NCBI RefSeq assembly: GCF_000155735.2
Contig: NC_020908.1
Coordinates: 4,097,001-4,161,000 of the forward strand
Origin: Octadecabacter arcticus 238
Lineage (GTDB): Bacteria; Pseudomonadota; Alphaproteobacteria; Rhodobacterales; Rhodobacteraceae
DNA length: 64,000 bases
Direction of reading: 5' to 3'
Positions 33,240-41,296 of the stretch are shown here, one piece after another. The stretch's first letter is position 1, and each line of letters starts with the position of its first letter. The notes beneath the pieces are model-generated. The model did not search any database, had not been told where the DNA came from, and saw nothing but the letters and a program-made list of their open reading frames with translations. A program made the translations under genes and the position numbers.

Positions 33240-33623
33240 ATGCAGGTATTAATCTACAAAACGAGCCTTCTTAGACTCGAAGTTAACTTGTGTCGTGATG
33301 CTATTTATCTTGGTGATCCCTTGCAGCTGGTGCAGGAAGGCAGTGATGATGTGGCAGCCTTTGTTAAGTTGCCGTCCAGGCTGCCCTTTGGCATTGGCAA
33401 AGCCCGAAAGGTTCGTGCAGGTTATCTGGAAAATCATGCTAAAAAGTTGATTGTTCCTGCGCTGGCCAAAGGCGGGCAGCTTCGGGTACGCATCGTTGAA
33501 ATCCAAGCAGGACACCTTAATTCCGAAGGTATAGATATGATATCGATTTCGGTCTGGGGTGATCCTGCAGATATTATCCCAACTGTTCCTCTAGGACGGA
33601 TTGTTTCTCCCACAGTCGCATAA
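33240..33623 (+). CDS. Possible HIRAN-like domain protein
   Basis: 127 residues from ATG 33240, with GAGG five bases upstream. The run GDPLQLVQEGSDDVAAFVKL followed by RAGYLENHAKKLIVPALAKG and GQLRVRIVEIQ follows the HIRAN plan (G-x-x-L-x-L-x-x-E, a short strand, G-Y-L-x(3)-A-x-x-L-x-P-x-L-x-x-G). The N-P-Y-D block of typical HIRAN domains is altered. HIRAN domains bind 3' ends of single-stranded DNA. The gene after it is exonuclease I, which degrades DNA from 3' ends; a functional link is attractive but inferred. It could also be an unrelated small beta protein. Confidence 0.45.
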   Translation: MQVLIYKTSLLRLEVNLCRDAIYLGDPLQLVQEGSDDVAAFVKLPSRLPFGIGKARKVRAGYLENHAKKLIVPALAKGGQLRVRIVEIQAGHLNSEGIDMISISVWGDPADIIPTVPLGRIVSPTVA

Positions 33624-33734
33624 ATGATGGTATGTCCGACACGGAAACCAGATAGCAGACAGATCGGAAAAGAGGACTGTAGTTCTAACATAATTCCCGC
33701 GTGACGCGCGGCACCCCAGAAGATTATATGCGGT

Positions 33735-35114
33735 ATGACATTCGCCTTTTACGATCTCGAAATCACCGGCCTTTCACCTGCTTTTGATCAGCCACTGCAA
33801 TTCGCCGCCATTCTGACGGATGACGAATTCAGGGAGGTCGAGCGGGTCAATTTGCGTTGCCGGATCGCCCCACATATCATTCCTTCGCCTTGGGCCTTGG
33901 CGGTAACTGGCGTGCGCCCAGCGCAGTTGCTGGACGCGGGCCTGCCGACGCTCTTCGAGTTTACGCAAGAGATCGGCGCGCTGATTGATCGCTGGTCACC
34001 TGCGATCTGGACCGGGTTCAACAGCATTCGATTTGACGAGGAGGTGCTGCGGCAGGCCTTCTACCAGAATCTGTCGCCGAACGTGTACGCCACGCAGTTC
34101 AACGGAAACACGCGCTTCGACATTCTGCCGGCCGTCTATGCCGCCTATGTTCGTGAACCTGATCTCCTGGTCTGGCCCGAGGATGATACGGGCCGCCGCA
34201 GCTTAAAGCTGGATCGCCTGGCGCCCGCCAATGGCTTCAATGCCCACAACGCACATGATGCTTTGGGGGATGTCGAGGCAACGGTTCATATTGCGCGCCT
34301 GATTGCAACGCGGAGCCCAGCTCTTTGGTCGGAGCTGCTCGACAACGCCCAAAAGGCGCGCGTCCAGGCCAAGCTCGAGAGCTTCCGCCCGTATGAGCTG
34401 GTCACCCACTTTGGCGGCGGTGAGCCGCGATCATACGTTGGCTGCCTTTGTGGATATTCCCAGGGCAACAGCGCCCATGCGGCGTTTTTCGATCTCGATG
34501 CCGCGGACCCAGCCGAATTCGTCGAAGCGTCCGATGAGGCGCTTTTTGCAGCCGTCGATGCCACACCGAAGATCATACGGGGCGTTTCCACAAATAAGGC
34601 ACCGGCGCTCCTCGAGCATACGGCGCCCAGCGCGGAACATCTGCGCCGTGCCGCCGTCATCGCCGAGGCACCTGCGTTTCGGCTGCGTGTGGGCGCGGCA
34701 ATGGCCGCCCGTTTCGTCGAGGACCCTGACGCGCCGCCCAAGCCCGTTGAGCGGCAGATCTACGGGGAGTTCTACTCCAACGCAGACAAGCAACTGCTGC
34801 AGGAGTTCCAGCATGCGACCTGGCCGCGGCGCCAAGAAATCGTCGCCAGCCTTACCGACCCACGGCTGCGCCAGCTTGGTCGACGGCTGGTGGCGTTTCA
34901 CAGTCCAGAGTTGCTGAATTTGGAAGAAACGGCGCTCTTCAACGGCTTTCTGCTCGAAAAGTGGTCCGCGCCCGATGCGCCTGAAACCGAGTGGATGACT
35001 TTCCGAAAAGCGCAGGCTGAGCTGGAGGAGTTGCGTGCCGCTGGGGCTGCAGAGCCCCATGAACTTGACGAGATCGCCGATTTCATGAAGGTCTGGGGCG
35101 GCAGAGCGCTGTGA
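33735..35114 (+). CDS. sbcB: Exodeoxyribonuclease I
   Basis: 459 residues. DEDDh exonuclease domain at about 1-195: FYDLEITGLS (Asp7, Glu9), TGFNSIRFDEEVLRQAFY (Asp101) and HNAHDALGDVEATVHIA (His174, Asp179). The remaining 260 residues cover the ExoI linking and C-terminal domains, including YGEFYSNADKQLLQEFQ and the RQEIVASLTDPRLRQLGRRL block. It degrades single-stranded DNA 3' to 5' and takes part in repair. Length is slightly below the E. coli enzyme. Near an att-like scar, so it may be part of an acquired segment. Confidence 0.85.
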   Translation: MTFAFYDLEITGLSPAFDQPLQFAAILTDDEFREVERVNLRCRIAPHIIPSPWALAVTGVRPAQLLDAGLPTLFEFTQEIGALIDRWSPAIWTGFNSIRFDEEVLRQAFYQNLSPNVYATQFNGNTRFDILPAVYAAYVREPDLLVWPEDDTGRRSLKLDRLAPANGFNAHNAHDALGDVEATVHIARLIATRSPALWSELLDNAQKARVQAKLESFRPYELVTHFGGGEPRSYVGCLCGYSQGNSAHAAFFDLDAADPAEFVEASDEALFAAVDATPKIIRGVSTNKAPALLEHTAPSAEHLRRAAVIAEAPAFRLRVGAAMAARFVEDPDAPPKPVERQIYGEFYSNADKQLLQEFQHATWPRRQEIVASLTDPRLRQLGRRLVAFHSPELLNLEETALFNGFLLEKWSAPDAPETEWMTFRKAQAELEELRAAGAAEPHELDEIADFMKVWGGRAL

Positions 35115-35177
35115 TGCGGCTGCTCGCCCGCGTTCACAGCATTATGAGAGCTATTAAGCACAGTCGAATCTTTGGGA

Positions 35178-35913
35178 TCACTTCCTCTTCAGAACGGCGG
35201 CAATGATCAGGCCAATAGGGCCAAGAAGAGCGCCCCACACAGCGCCTTTTCCGCCGTCAATTTGATCCAGCAGGCCCGGTAGGGCGGTCGGATCGCCAAT
35301 GTCATCAGCGGTCAAATTGGAGCAGACGATCTGGCCGCTGACAAGGTCTAGGCCAAGGTGCAACTTGCGCCAAGATCGTCGTTTGCGCTTGGTTTTATGC
35401 TTTTGCTCCAGCCATTCGCCTTCGCCAAAGATCTTTAACCCAGTGCTATCCACGACCAGATGTACTGGTTCGGTGCTTTTGGGCACAGCTTTGGGAGGCA
35501 AACTCAGCCCATTGCCCCTGCGTGACAAGGTCGTGAAATGCGGCACCGCGATTTCAACCCCCAGCAGTCCGGCGATTGATCGCATCAAGCCTTGGGTTTG
35601 TCGCAGTGGCTGCTTGAACACCATGCCAATGGTCAGGCAAAGCTCAATCGCCAAGTCCAAATAGACTGCCTGGCCACCAGGCGTCGTTCAGGGTGCCGCC
35701 GCCCACAAAGCGAGGGCCTCTTCGTTAATCCAAACCGTCAAATCACTGCGCCGCCGCAGGCTTTCGTCGTACGCGGCGCAGTTGGTCAACCGACGCTTTT
35801 GCTTCGAGATCTTGTCACGACGATCAGCGTTGAATTTGTGCGGCATTTATATCAGCCTCAAGAAGGCAGGCCGCCACCAATATCAGTGGAGTGGGGGTCC
35901 ATGCAACAACGCC
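35178..35913 (-). pseudogene. IS5-family element remnant fused to a foreign 3' tail
   Basis: On the minus strand a terminal repeat ggcgttgttgcat (35901-35913) is followed by a transposase start (MPHKFNADRRDKISKQKRRL), a frameshift near 35690, and a longer frame (35660 to 35178). That frame holds FKQPLRQTQGLMRSIAGLLG and LVVDSTGLKIFGEGEWLEQK. The transposase breaks off after LLDQIDG and continues with KGAVWGALLGPIGLIIAAVL and a stop. That tail is a typical C-terminal membrane segment of a small host protein. The element is related to but distinct from the copies at 18.5 and 21.8 kb. Confidence 0.7.
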
Positions 35914-36017
35914 GGTTCTTTCTATCGAGATCGATGCGCTAAATTGACCCATACCATCCAGCCCTGACGCATAGAGCCCAATATTGAAGAGCTTGATCTG
36001 CTTGAAGGCGGATCGTT

Positions 36018-36647
36018 TCATACCGCTTTGCTCGTTGGGAAGATGCCTGGCATCGGTAAAAAACCATCGATGCGTTTTATCCGATCGCACCAACGCCGGA
36101 TCGCTGGGTAGTCCTGTCTTGATATTCCACCTTCTTCTGAAAGTGCGACGTAAGGGAAACAGGCGATGTCTGCGATAGTCGGATGCCCAGCAGGGAGAAG
36201 CCAGTCGTGCCCGCGCTGTTCAGCAAACCACAAGTGCTCATCTAAACTGCGAAACACTTTCTTGGCCCCCGCGCGCGCCGTGTCGATATTGAGATCATAG
36301 AAAAACGTATCATGCAGGCGCGCAGCCGATGCGGTCTTTGTTATCTCGTCTGCAACGTGCATCCATTTAGAAATATCCCCGCGCAAGTTCTGAGGATGCC
36401 ATTTGTGTGAAGCGTCGTACTGGGCGGCAAGATGAGACAATATTACGTCTGATCCGCTCAGAACCTGTCCGGCGTCTTCAAGGATCGGCAATTGACCCAG
36501 TGGATTAAGTGCCAAGAACGCTTCTGATTTATGCTCGCGCCCAGGATAAAAATCGACCGTTTGAGTGTCGAAACTTTTGCCAAGGATACTCAGAAAAAGA
36601 CGAATTTTATAACAATTCCCTGACAGTTCGTAGTCATACAATCTCAT
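36018..36647 (-). CDS. ndmE: GST-like protein, NdmE-like
   Basis: 209 residues. N-terminal thioredoxin-like domain (MRLYDYELSGNCYKIRLFLS) with the cis-Pro/Ser-Asp motif LNPLGQLPILEDAGQVLSGSD, then an all-helical GST C domain (GHPTIADIACFPYV). It lies 9 bases after the Rieske-reductase gene, last in the operon. In P. putida CBB5, NdmE is a GST-like protein needed to assemble the NdmC-NdmD N7-demethylase; length (about 210) and gene neighbours agree. Without that context it would be just a glutathione S-transferase. Symbol assigned by synteny and architecture. Confidence 0.65.
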   Translation of the reverse strand: MRLYDYELSGNCYKIRLFLSILGKSFDTQTVDFYPGREHKSEAFLALNPLGQLPILEDAGQVLSGSDVILSHLAAQYDASHKWHPQNLRGDISKWMHVADEITKTASAARLHDTFFYDLNIDTARAGAKKVFRSLDEHLWFAEQRGHDWLLPAGHPTIADIACFPYVALSEEGGISRQDYPAIRRWCDRIKRIDGFLPMPGIFPTSKAV

Positions 36648-36656
36648 TTTTTTCCC

Positions 36657-38366
36657 TTAAATATCCAAGACAAGGCGCTGTGATTTTGACCTTGATACGC
36701 AAGTCACAATTTTTTGGTTTGAGGCGCGTTCGATTGATGACAAGTAAACATCTTTATGATCGGGTTCGCCGTCAATTACGGTCATCAAACAAGTGCCACA
36801 TGCACCTTGTTCACAAGAACTTGGGGCTGTAATGCCATTTTCATTTAAGACCTGTAGAATTGTCTTGCCCGCAGGGACCTGCAACGTCAACGCGGACCGT
36901 GCGAGTGCGATTTCAAAGGTCGTGCTGTTATCAATGTCGTTGGTATTCTTAAAGTACTCGAAATGGACAGCGCTATCCGGCCAGCCTGCGTTGGCAGCCA
37001 TACCACGGGCCACTTCTAACATCGAGCCGGGGCCACAGAGATAGACATGTTGGCCCGGTGTGTAGTTGCCAACTATATCGGCGATTGCTCCACCCGTTAC
37101 CTCTCGCGAAAGCCCGATGTATGGTACCACTGATACACCCAATTCATCCAAAAGGTTGGAGAATGCTAAATCATTTTTTAACCGCACAAACACATGAAGT
37201 TCGAATGGTAGGTCTTGGACCTTAAGTGCTTGCGCCATCGCCAGCATTGGCGTGAGCCCAATACCTCCAGCGATCAGGATGGTTTTCACCGCATCACGAC
37301 GTAAGGGAAAGTTGTTGTGTGGCGCAGATATGGCCAAAACGTCTCCCTCTTGAACGTCGTCCTGTAGGCAAATCGATCCGCCGCGCGATGCACTGTCACG
37401 CTTGACGCCAATCGTATAGTGATCTGTTTCGCCCGGGCCATTGGTCAGCGAATATTGACGCGACATGCCGTTGGGCAGGCTAACGTCTATATGCGAACCG
37501 GGGTGTGCCGTCGGAAGTTGGCCGCCAATCGACTCTAGGCGATATGCAATAACCTGATTGGCGACCTGCCATTTTCGCACGACCTTCGTTCGGAGTTCGA
37601 CCTTTGGTCCGGCTGGCGCCCTATCTGGCATCTCGGCAAGCTCTTTCGCGACAGGTGCAAATTGCACATCAATTGCGGCGGGCGGAAGCGCCCCGGCAAC
37701 GGCCAGTTCGATGCGATCTCGTAAAGCCGTCATTGCATCATTATGGTGTTGCATGGCCTCAATTGGATCAGTGGTCGTGGGAGAAACTAAGCCACGTAAT
37801 ATTGTTCTTCCCGCGTCAACAGGTTGAATGAACAGGTGCAATCTTGCGTCGCTGGATTGAAAGGTCAGACATTTGTCGTCCTGATCGATCAACGCGCCAA
37901 ATGGATAGTCCCGCGCTATTTTTTTCACCTCACTTGAAGGCGCGGATATCGGCATCGGACGAAGTGCCAAGGGCATCGTGTTATCCAGCGCAACGGGCAA
38001 AGTCAGAACTGACTCTGGGGCAATTGCTGACCAAACAAGACCATGCGCCTCAATGCACTGATAGGTGTTGTTGCAAATTGTGCGCGCTGGCGCATCAGCG
38101 GGATGGGCCGGAATATATGTGCAGCCTGCAGTCCGGTTCGCATAGCGCCAACCGTGGTAAAGACACCGAAGTTCGCGTCCTTCGTTCAGACCGATGCTCA
38201 GGCGCACGCCACGATGCAGGCACCGGTTTTCCCAGACATTGACGTGGCCATCGTCGGCACGCCATACTGCGAGTTCGCGCCCCCATAATTGGCCCTGATA
38301 CACATGCCGTAGCGGCAGATCACTGCTGGAAGCGATAGGATACCATTGTCTGAAGTCTACATACAT
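36657..38366 (-). CDS. ndmD: Rieske-domain flavin reductase, NdmD-like
   Basis: 569 residues from ATG 38366. Residues 1-115: Rieske [2Fe-2S] domain with Cys49-x-His51 (NRCLHRGVRLS) and Cys68-x2-His71 (LRCLYHGWRY). About 270-460: FMN/NAD reductase of the phthalate dioxygenase reductase class (GMSRQYSLTNGPGE; ILIAGGIGLTPMLAMAQAL). About 485-569: plant-type ferredoxin (SSCEQGACGTCLM and a last Cys in KIVTCVSRS). An ordinary oxygenase reductase lacks the first domain; NdmD of caffeine N-demethylases has exactly this order and a similar length (about 586). It would pass electrons from NAD(P)H and supply the Rieske cluster in trans to the neighbouring oxygenase. Gaps to both neighbours are under 15 bases. 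Confidence 0.75.
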   Translation of the reverse strand: MYVDFRQWYPIASSSDLPLRHVYQGQLWGRELAVWRADDGHVNVWENRCLHRGVRLSIGLNEGRELRCLYHGWRYANRTAGCTYIPAHPADAPARTICNNTYQCIEAHGLVWSAIAPESVLTLPVALDNTMPLALRPMPISAPSSEVKKIARDYPFGALIDQDDKCLTFQSSDARLHLFIQPVDAGRTILRGLVSPTTTDPIEAMQHHNDAMTALRDRIELAVAGALPPAAIDVQFAPVAKELAEMPDRAPAGPKVELRTKVVRKWQVANQVIAYRLESIGGQLPTAHPGSHIDVSLPNGMSRQYSLTNGPGETDHYTIGVKRDSASRGGSICLQDDVQEGDVLAISAPHNNFPLRRDAVKTILIAGGIGLTPMLAMAQALKVQDLPFELHVFVRLKNDLAFSNLLDELGVSVVPYIGLSREVTGGAIADIVGNYTPGQHVYLCGPGSMLEVARGMAANAGWPDSAVHFEYFKNTNDIDNSTTFEIALARSALTLQVPAGKTILQVLNENGITAPSSCEQGACGTCLMTVIDGEPDHKDVYLSSIERASNQKIVTCVSRSKSQRLVLDI

Positions 38367-38379
38367 CTCATTTTCCTCA

Positions 38380-39249
38380 TCACAACGCTGGAATGACGCC
38401 ATAGGTCAGCCCCTTTGTTGTCAGCCATCTGCGGTAAGCAATGGCGGATTTATCAGCGCGAATGGGCGTTTCTGCGCGCGTATCAAGGGGCAAGCGCTTG
38501 GGTTGCTGGTTTTCCAAGATCGACTTGTCCTGTCCGAAAATCACCTGCTGGAAGTAGCGTATTCCCTGATAACTGCTGTCCATATCGATGACACACATCC
38601 CAGTGTGCGCACGCGTCCATTCCGGACCCATGGGTTGCAAGAACATATAGATCACGTCCATCCGGCCTTCAGCTTCGTACCCAGGGCTGGATTTGTATAA
38701 GAGCGCGCAATTGATGTGTGGGACCCGAAAAACATAATCAACGTCCGCGCCGGCTTCCGATGCCAAGGATGCCTGTGGTTGATAGAAACGACAGCGGGTC
38801 GCCATGATTTCATCGCGGCTTTCGGAGACCTCAACATCGTATTCCTTGACCTCTGTGTGGGGTTCTTCACCCAGAATGCCTGTATGAACGAAGGGAAAAT
38901 GCCCCATGTCCAAAAAGTTCTCAATCGCGCGCCCGAAAGAGACATTTACGCCAAAGACCCCCGTCGCTACATTTTGGCGATCCGGTTCATCCAATTCGAA
39001 AATGGGAAAAATGTCATCAGGTGGCGTCCCAAGACACGTCCATAAAAACCCATAGGCGCGTTTCAAAGGAAGGGCACAACTGATATCATCGCGAAGCCAC
39101 ACCGACACGTCGCCGGCCGAAGTCATCTGATAGGACACCGGCTGTTCCAACAGCACTGTGTGATGGGTTGCTCCCACTGCGATCTCGTCAAACGAGCTTA
39201 GGGGATGCCATTGGTTCAGGATCACCGGATCGTCGCATGTTAGCTTCAT
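38380..39249 (-). CDS. ndmC: Rieske-less mononuclear iron oxygenase, NdmC-like
   Basis: 289 residues, GGGAG before ATG 39249. The catalytic domain of ring-hydroxylating oxygenases is present: Asn111-x2-Asp114-x2-His117-x4-His122 (NFLDMGHFPFVH) and the third ligand Asp241 in FGQDKSILENQQPKRLPLD. The N-terminal 75 residues go from VSVWLRDDISCALPLKRAYG directly to FLWTCLG; the usual C-x-H and C-x2-H Rieske ligands are absent and the protein is about 60 residues shorter than normal. NdmC (N7-demethylase) has the same deletion and borrows the Rieske cluster of NdmD. The frame shows no sign of damage, so the loss looks evolutionary. Substrate inferred. Confidence 0.75.
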   Translation of the reverse strand: MKLTCDDPVILNQWHPLSSFDEIAVGATHHTVLLEQPVSYQMTSAGDVSVWLRDDISCALPLKRAYGFLWTCLGTPPDDIFPIFELDEPDRQNVATGVFGVNVSFGRAIENFLDMGHFPFVHTGILGEEPHTEVKEYDVEVSESRDEIMATRCRFYQPQASLASEAGADVDYVFRVPHINCALLYKSSPGYEAEGRMDVIYMFLQPMGPEWTRAHTGMCVIDMDSSYQGIRYFQQVIFGQDKSILENQQPKRLPLDTRAETPIRADKSAIAYRRWLTTKGLTYGVIPAL

Positions 39250-39267
39250 GACGCTCCCTTTTCTGGA

Positions 39268-40197
39268 TTAGCGCAAATACGGTATGCCAAGTTTGACAGG
39301 TTGGTTGGTTTTTCGCCTCAGTCCCATGAGTAACAGGATCGATGCAAGGTAAGGCATAGCGAGGAAAATCTGGTGCGGCATATTCAGGCCCAGCACTTGG
39401 ACATGTGTCCCAATGCTCTCAAGCAAAGCAAATACAAAGACAGCAGCAAGCACGCCGCGTGGCATCCAATTGCCCGCAATGATTGCAACAATCGCAAGCC
39501 AGCCACGACCAGCGGTGATATCGGCCAGAAAACGATCCGAGAAACCGAGCATAAGGAAGCCGCCGCCGAGACCCGTCATCGCAGACCCGATCAATACGGC
39601 CATGTATTGCCGACAAACAACGCTGAGGCCTTTAATATCCAGGGCTTTGGGGTTTTCGCCCAAACACCGCAGCTCCAATCCCATGCGGGTCCGGTAAAGG
39701 AGGAACCAGATCATCGGCACAGCTGCAAATGCCAAATAGGTGAGAAGGCGTTGATCGAACAGGATCGGCCCAAGATAGGGAATTTGCGACAGCCCTGGAA
39801 TGGCGACGCTGTTAAAGCCGTCAAAGGTCGGCTGCGCGCGGCCTGCAATGTAGATCCGGAACCAGTAAAGCGTCAGTCCGGCAACCAATAGGTTGATTCC
39901 GAGTCCGGAAATAAAATGATCCACCCGCATTGTTACGGTCATAAATGCTGTTACCAGCCCCATCATGATGCCCGAAATGACAGCCGCTAAGACCGCCAGC
40001 CAGATTGAGCCGGTCGACGTTGCCACAAAATAGGCCGTAAAGGAGCCCATCAACATTGTGCCTTCGACGCCCATGTTCCAGATGCCTGCACGTTGGGTCA
40101 CCAACTCGCCAATCGCTGCAAAAAGGATCGGCGTCATTATTCGAACGGTACCTGCAAAGATGCTAATCAGAATTGCTTCGGAAAACAGCTCAGTCAT
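39268..40197 (-). CDS. BMP-type ABC transporter permease 2
   Basis: 309 residues with 8 or more hydrophobic segments; starts MTELFSEAILISIFAGTVRI. Motifs FAAIGELVTQRAGIWNMGVE and MRVDHFISGLGINLLVAGLT are typical of BPD_transp_2 permeases of the YufQ/NupQ group, which work with BMP-family nucleoside-binding proteins. Its start overlaps the stop of permease 1 by eight bases. The NdmC-like gene follows after 18 bases, so transport and oxygenase genes share a transcript. Confidence 0.8.
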   Translation of the reverse strand: MTELFSEAILISIFAGTVRIMTPILFAAIGELVTQRAGIWNMGVEGTMLMGSFTAYFVATSTGSIWLAVLAAVISGIMMGLVTAFMTVTMRVDHFISGLGINLLVAGLTLYWFRIYIAGRAQPTFDGFNSVAIPGLSQIPYLGPILFDQRLLTYLAFAAVPMIWFLLYRTRMGLELRCLGENPKALDIKGLSVVCRQYMAVLIGSAMTGLGGGFLMLGFSDRFLADITAGRGWLAIVAIIAGNWMPRGVLAAVFVFALLESIGTHVQVLGLNMPHQIFLAMPYLASILLLMGLRRKTNQPVKLGIPYLR

Positions 40198-41296
40198 TGG
40201 TGTTCACCCGTACAATTTTGTAGCGTGCAGCGACTCCTGCAATAAGAAAGGTCAAAAGCAAGATCCCCTCCATGGCGGGAACTATGGCGGCCGGTACCTT
40301 AGCCAGCAGCTTCATATACAGCGCACCGGTCTCTAAACCGCCAAAAAAGATACCCGCGATTACAGCCCCCAAAGGACGCAGGCCACCAATCATACCGATG
40401 ATAATGCCAGTAAATCCGAACCCGTAAAGCGTATCAACGCGGACGCGGTGCGATGTGCCGAAGATTTCGGATACGCCCGCCAGACCTGCAATTGCGCCAC
40501 TGATTGCCATCACTATAATCATCGTTCGACCGATGTTTGTACCGCGATGTGCGAGCGCCACAGGGTTAAACCCCATCGCGCGGATTTCGTATCCCAAGGG
40601 TGTTTTCTCCAACATAACATAGCAAAAGACCGCTGCAATCAATGCAAAAACAAAGGCAATATGCAATTTGGTGGTGCCGAACAGATAGGGCAAGTGGGCC
40701 GCGTCAGGTATCCGGGCTGACTGTTGATAGACGACGGAACTTGACACTTCGGTCCAAGGTCCGCCGCCGATCAGATAACTGAGAAGGAAGACAATGAGAT
40801 AATTCATCATCACGGTCGAGATAATCTCGTTCACCCCAAAACGCGTTTTCAGAATAGCGGCGATGATACCCAAACCTGCACCCGCTATCATGCCCGATAG
40901 GATGATCAGGCTGAGGTAAATTCCAACCGGAAGGCCTGCAAAAACAAGGCAAGCCAGGTAGGCTCCCATTGCCCCAGAATAGACCTGACCTTCTTGTCCG
41001 ATGCTCCAGACTTGCGCGCGAAACGCAACTATCGTCGCCAAGCCTGTCAGGATCAACGGCGTGGCTTTTGCCAAGCTGGCAATCCATGCCTTTTGGCTGC
41101 CAAACGCGCCGTCAAACAGCGTCATGAATGCTTTGAGCACGTCAGCGCCGCTGGTCCAGATTAGCAAAGCTGTCAGGCCGAAACCAAAAAGGGTCGCGAT
41201 CATATACATTGCCAATGTCCAACTGGCATTGGGGTTGAGACGCCGCTCAACTTTGATCCGTCTTTGCCCGGTGGGCATGTCATCAATGCTACTCAT
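40190..41296 (-). CDS. BMP-type ABC transporter permease 1
   Basis: 368 residues; an N-terminal cytoplasmic part (MSSIDDMPTGQRRIKVERRL), then about ten hydrophobic segments. FRAQVWSIGQEGQVYSGAMG and the loop FGVNEIISTVMMNYLIVFLL are markers of YufP/NupP-type permeases of nucleoside importers. ATG overlaps the ATPase stop as ATGA. It pairs with permease 2. Confidence 0.8.
   Translation of the reverse strand: MSSIDDMPTGQRRIKVERRLNPNASWTLAMYMIATLFGFGLTALLIWTSGADVLKAFMTLFDGAFGSQKAWIASLAKATPLILTGLATIVAFRAQVWSIGQEGQVYSGAMGAYLACLVFAGLPVGIYLSLIILSGMIAGAGLGIIAAILKTRFGVNEIISTVMMNYLIVFLLSYLIGGGPWTEVSSSVVYQQSARIPDAAHLPYLFGTTKLHIAFVFALIAAVFCYVMLEKTPLGYEIRAMGFNPVALAHRGTNIGRTMIIVMAISGAIAGLAGVSEIFGTSHRVRVDTLYGFGFTGIIIGMIGGLRPLGAVIAGIFFGGLETGALYMKLLAKVPAAIVPAMEGILLLTFLIAGVAARYKIVRVNTND

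Noticed and set aside
36018..36647. Ordinary detoxifying glutathione S-transferase
   Set aside because: Possible from sequence alone, but the position last in an operon with the Rieske-less oxygenase and Rieske reductase fits an NdmE-like assembly partner better.
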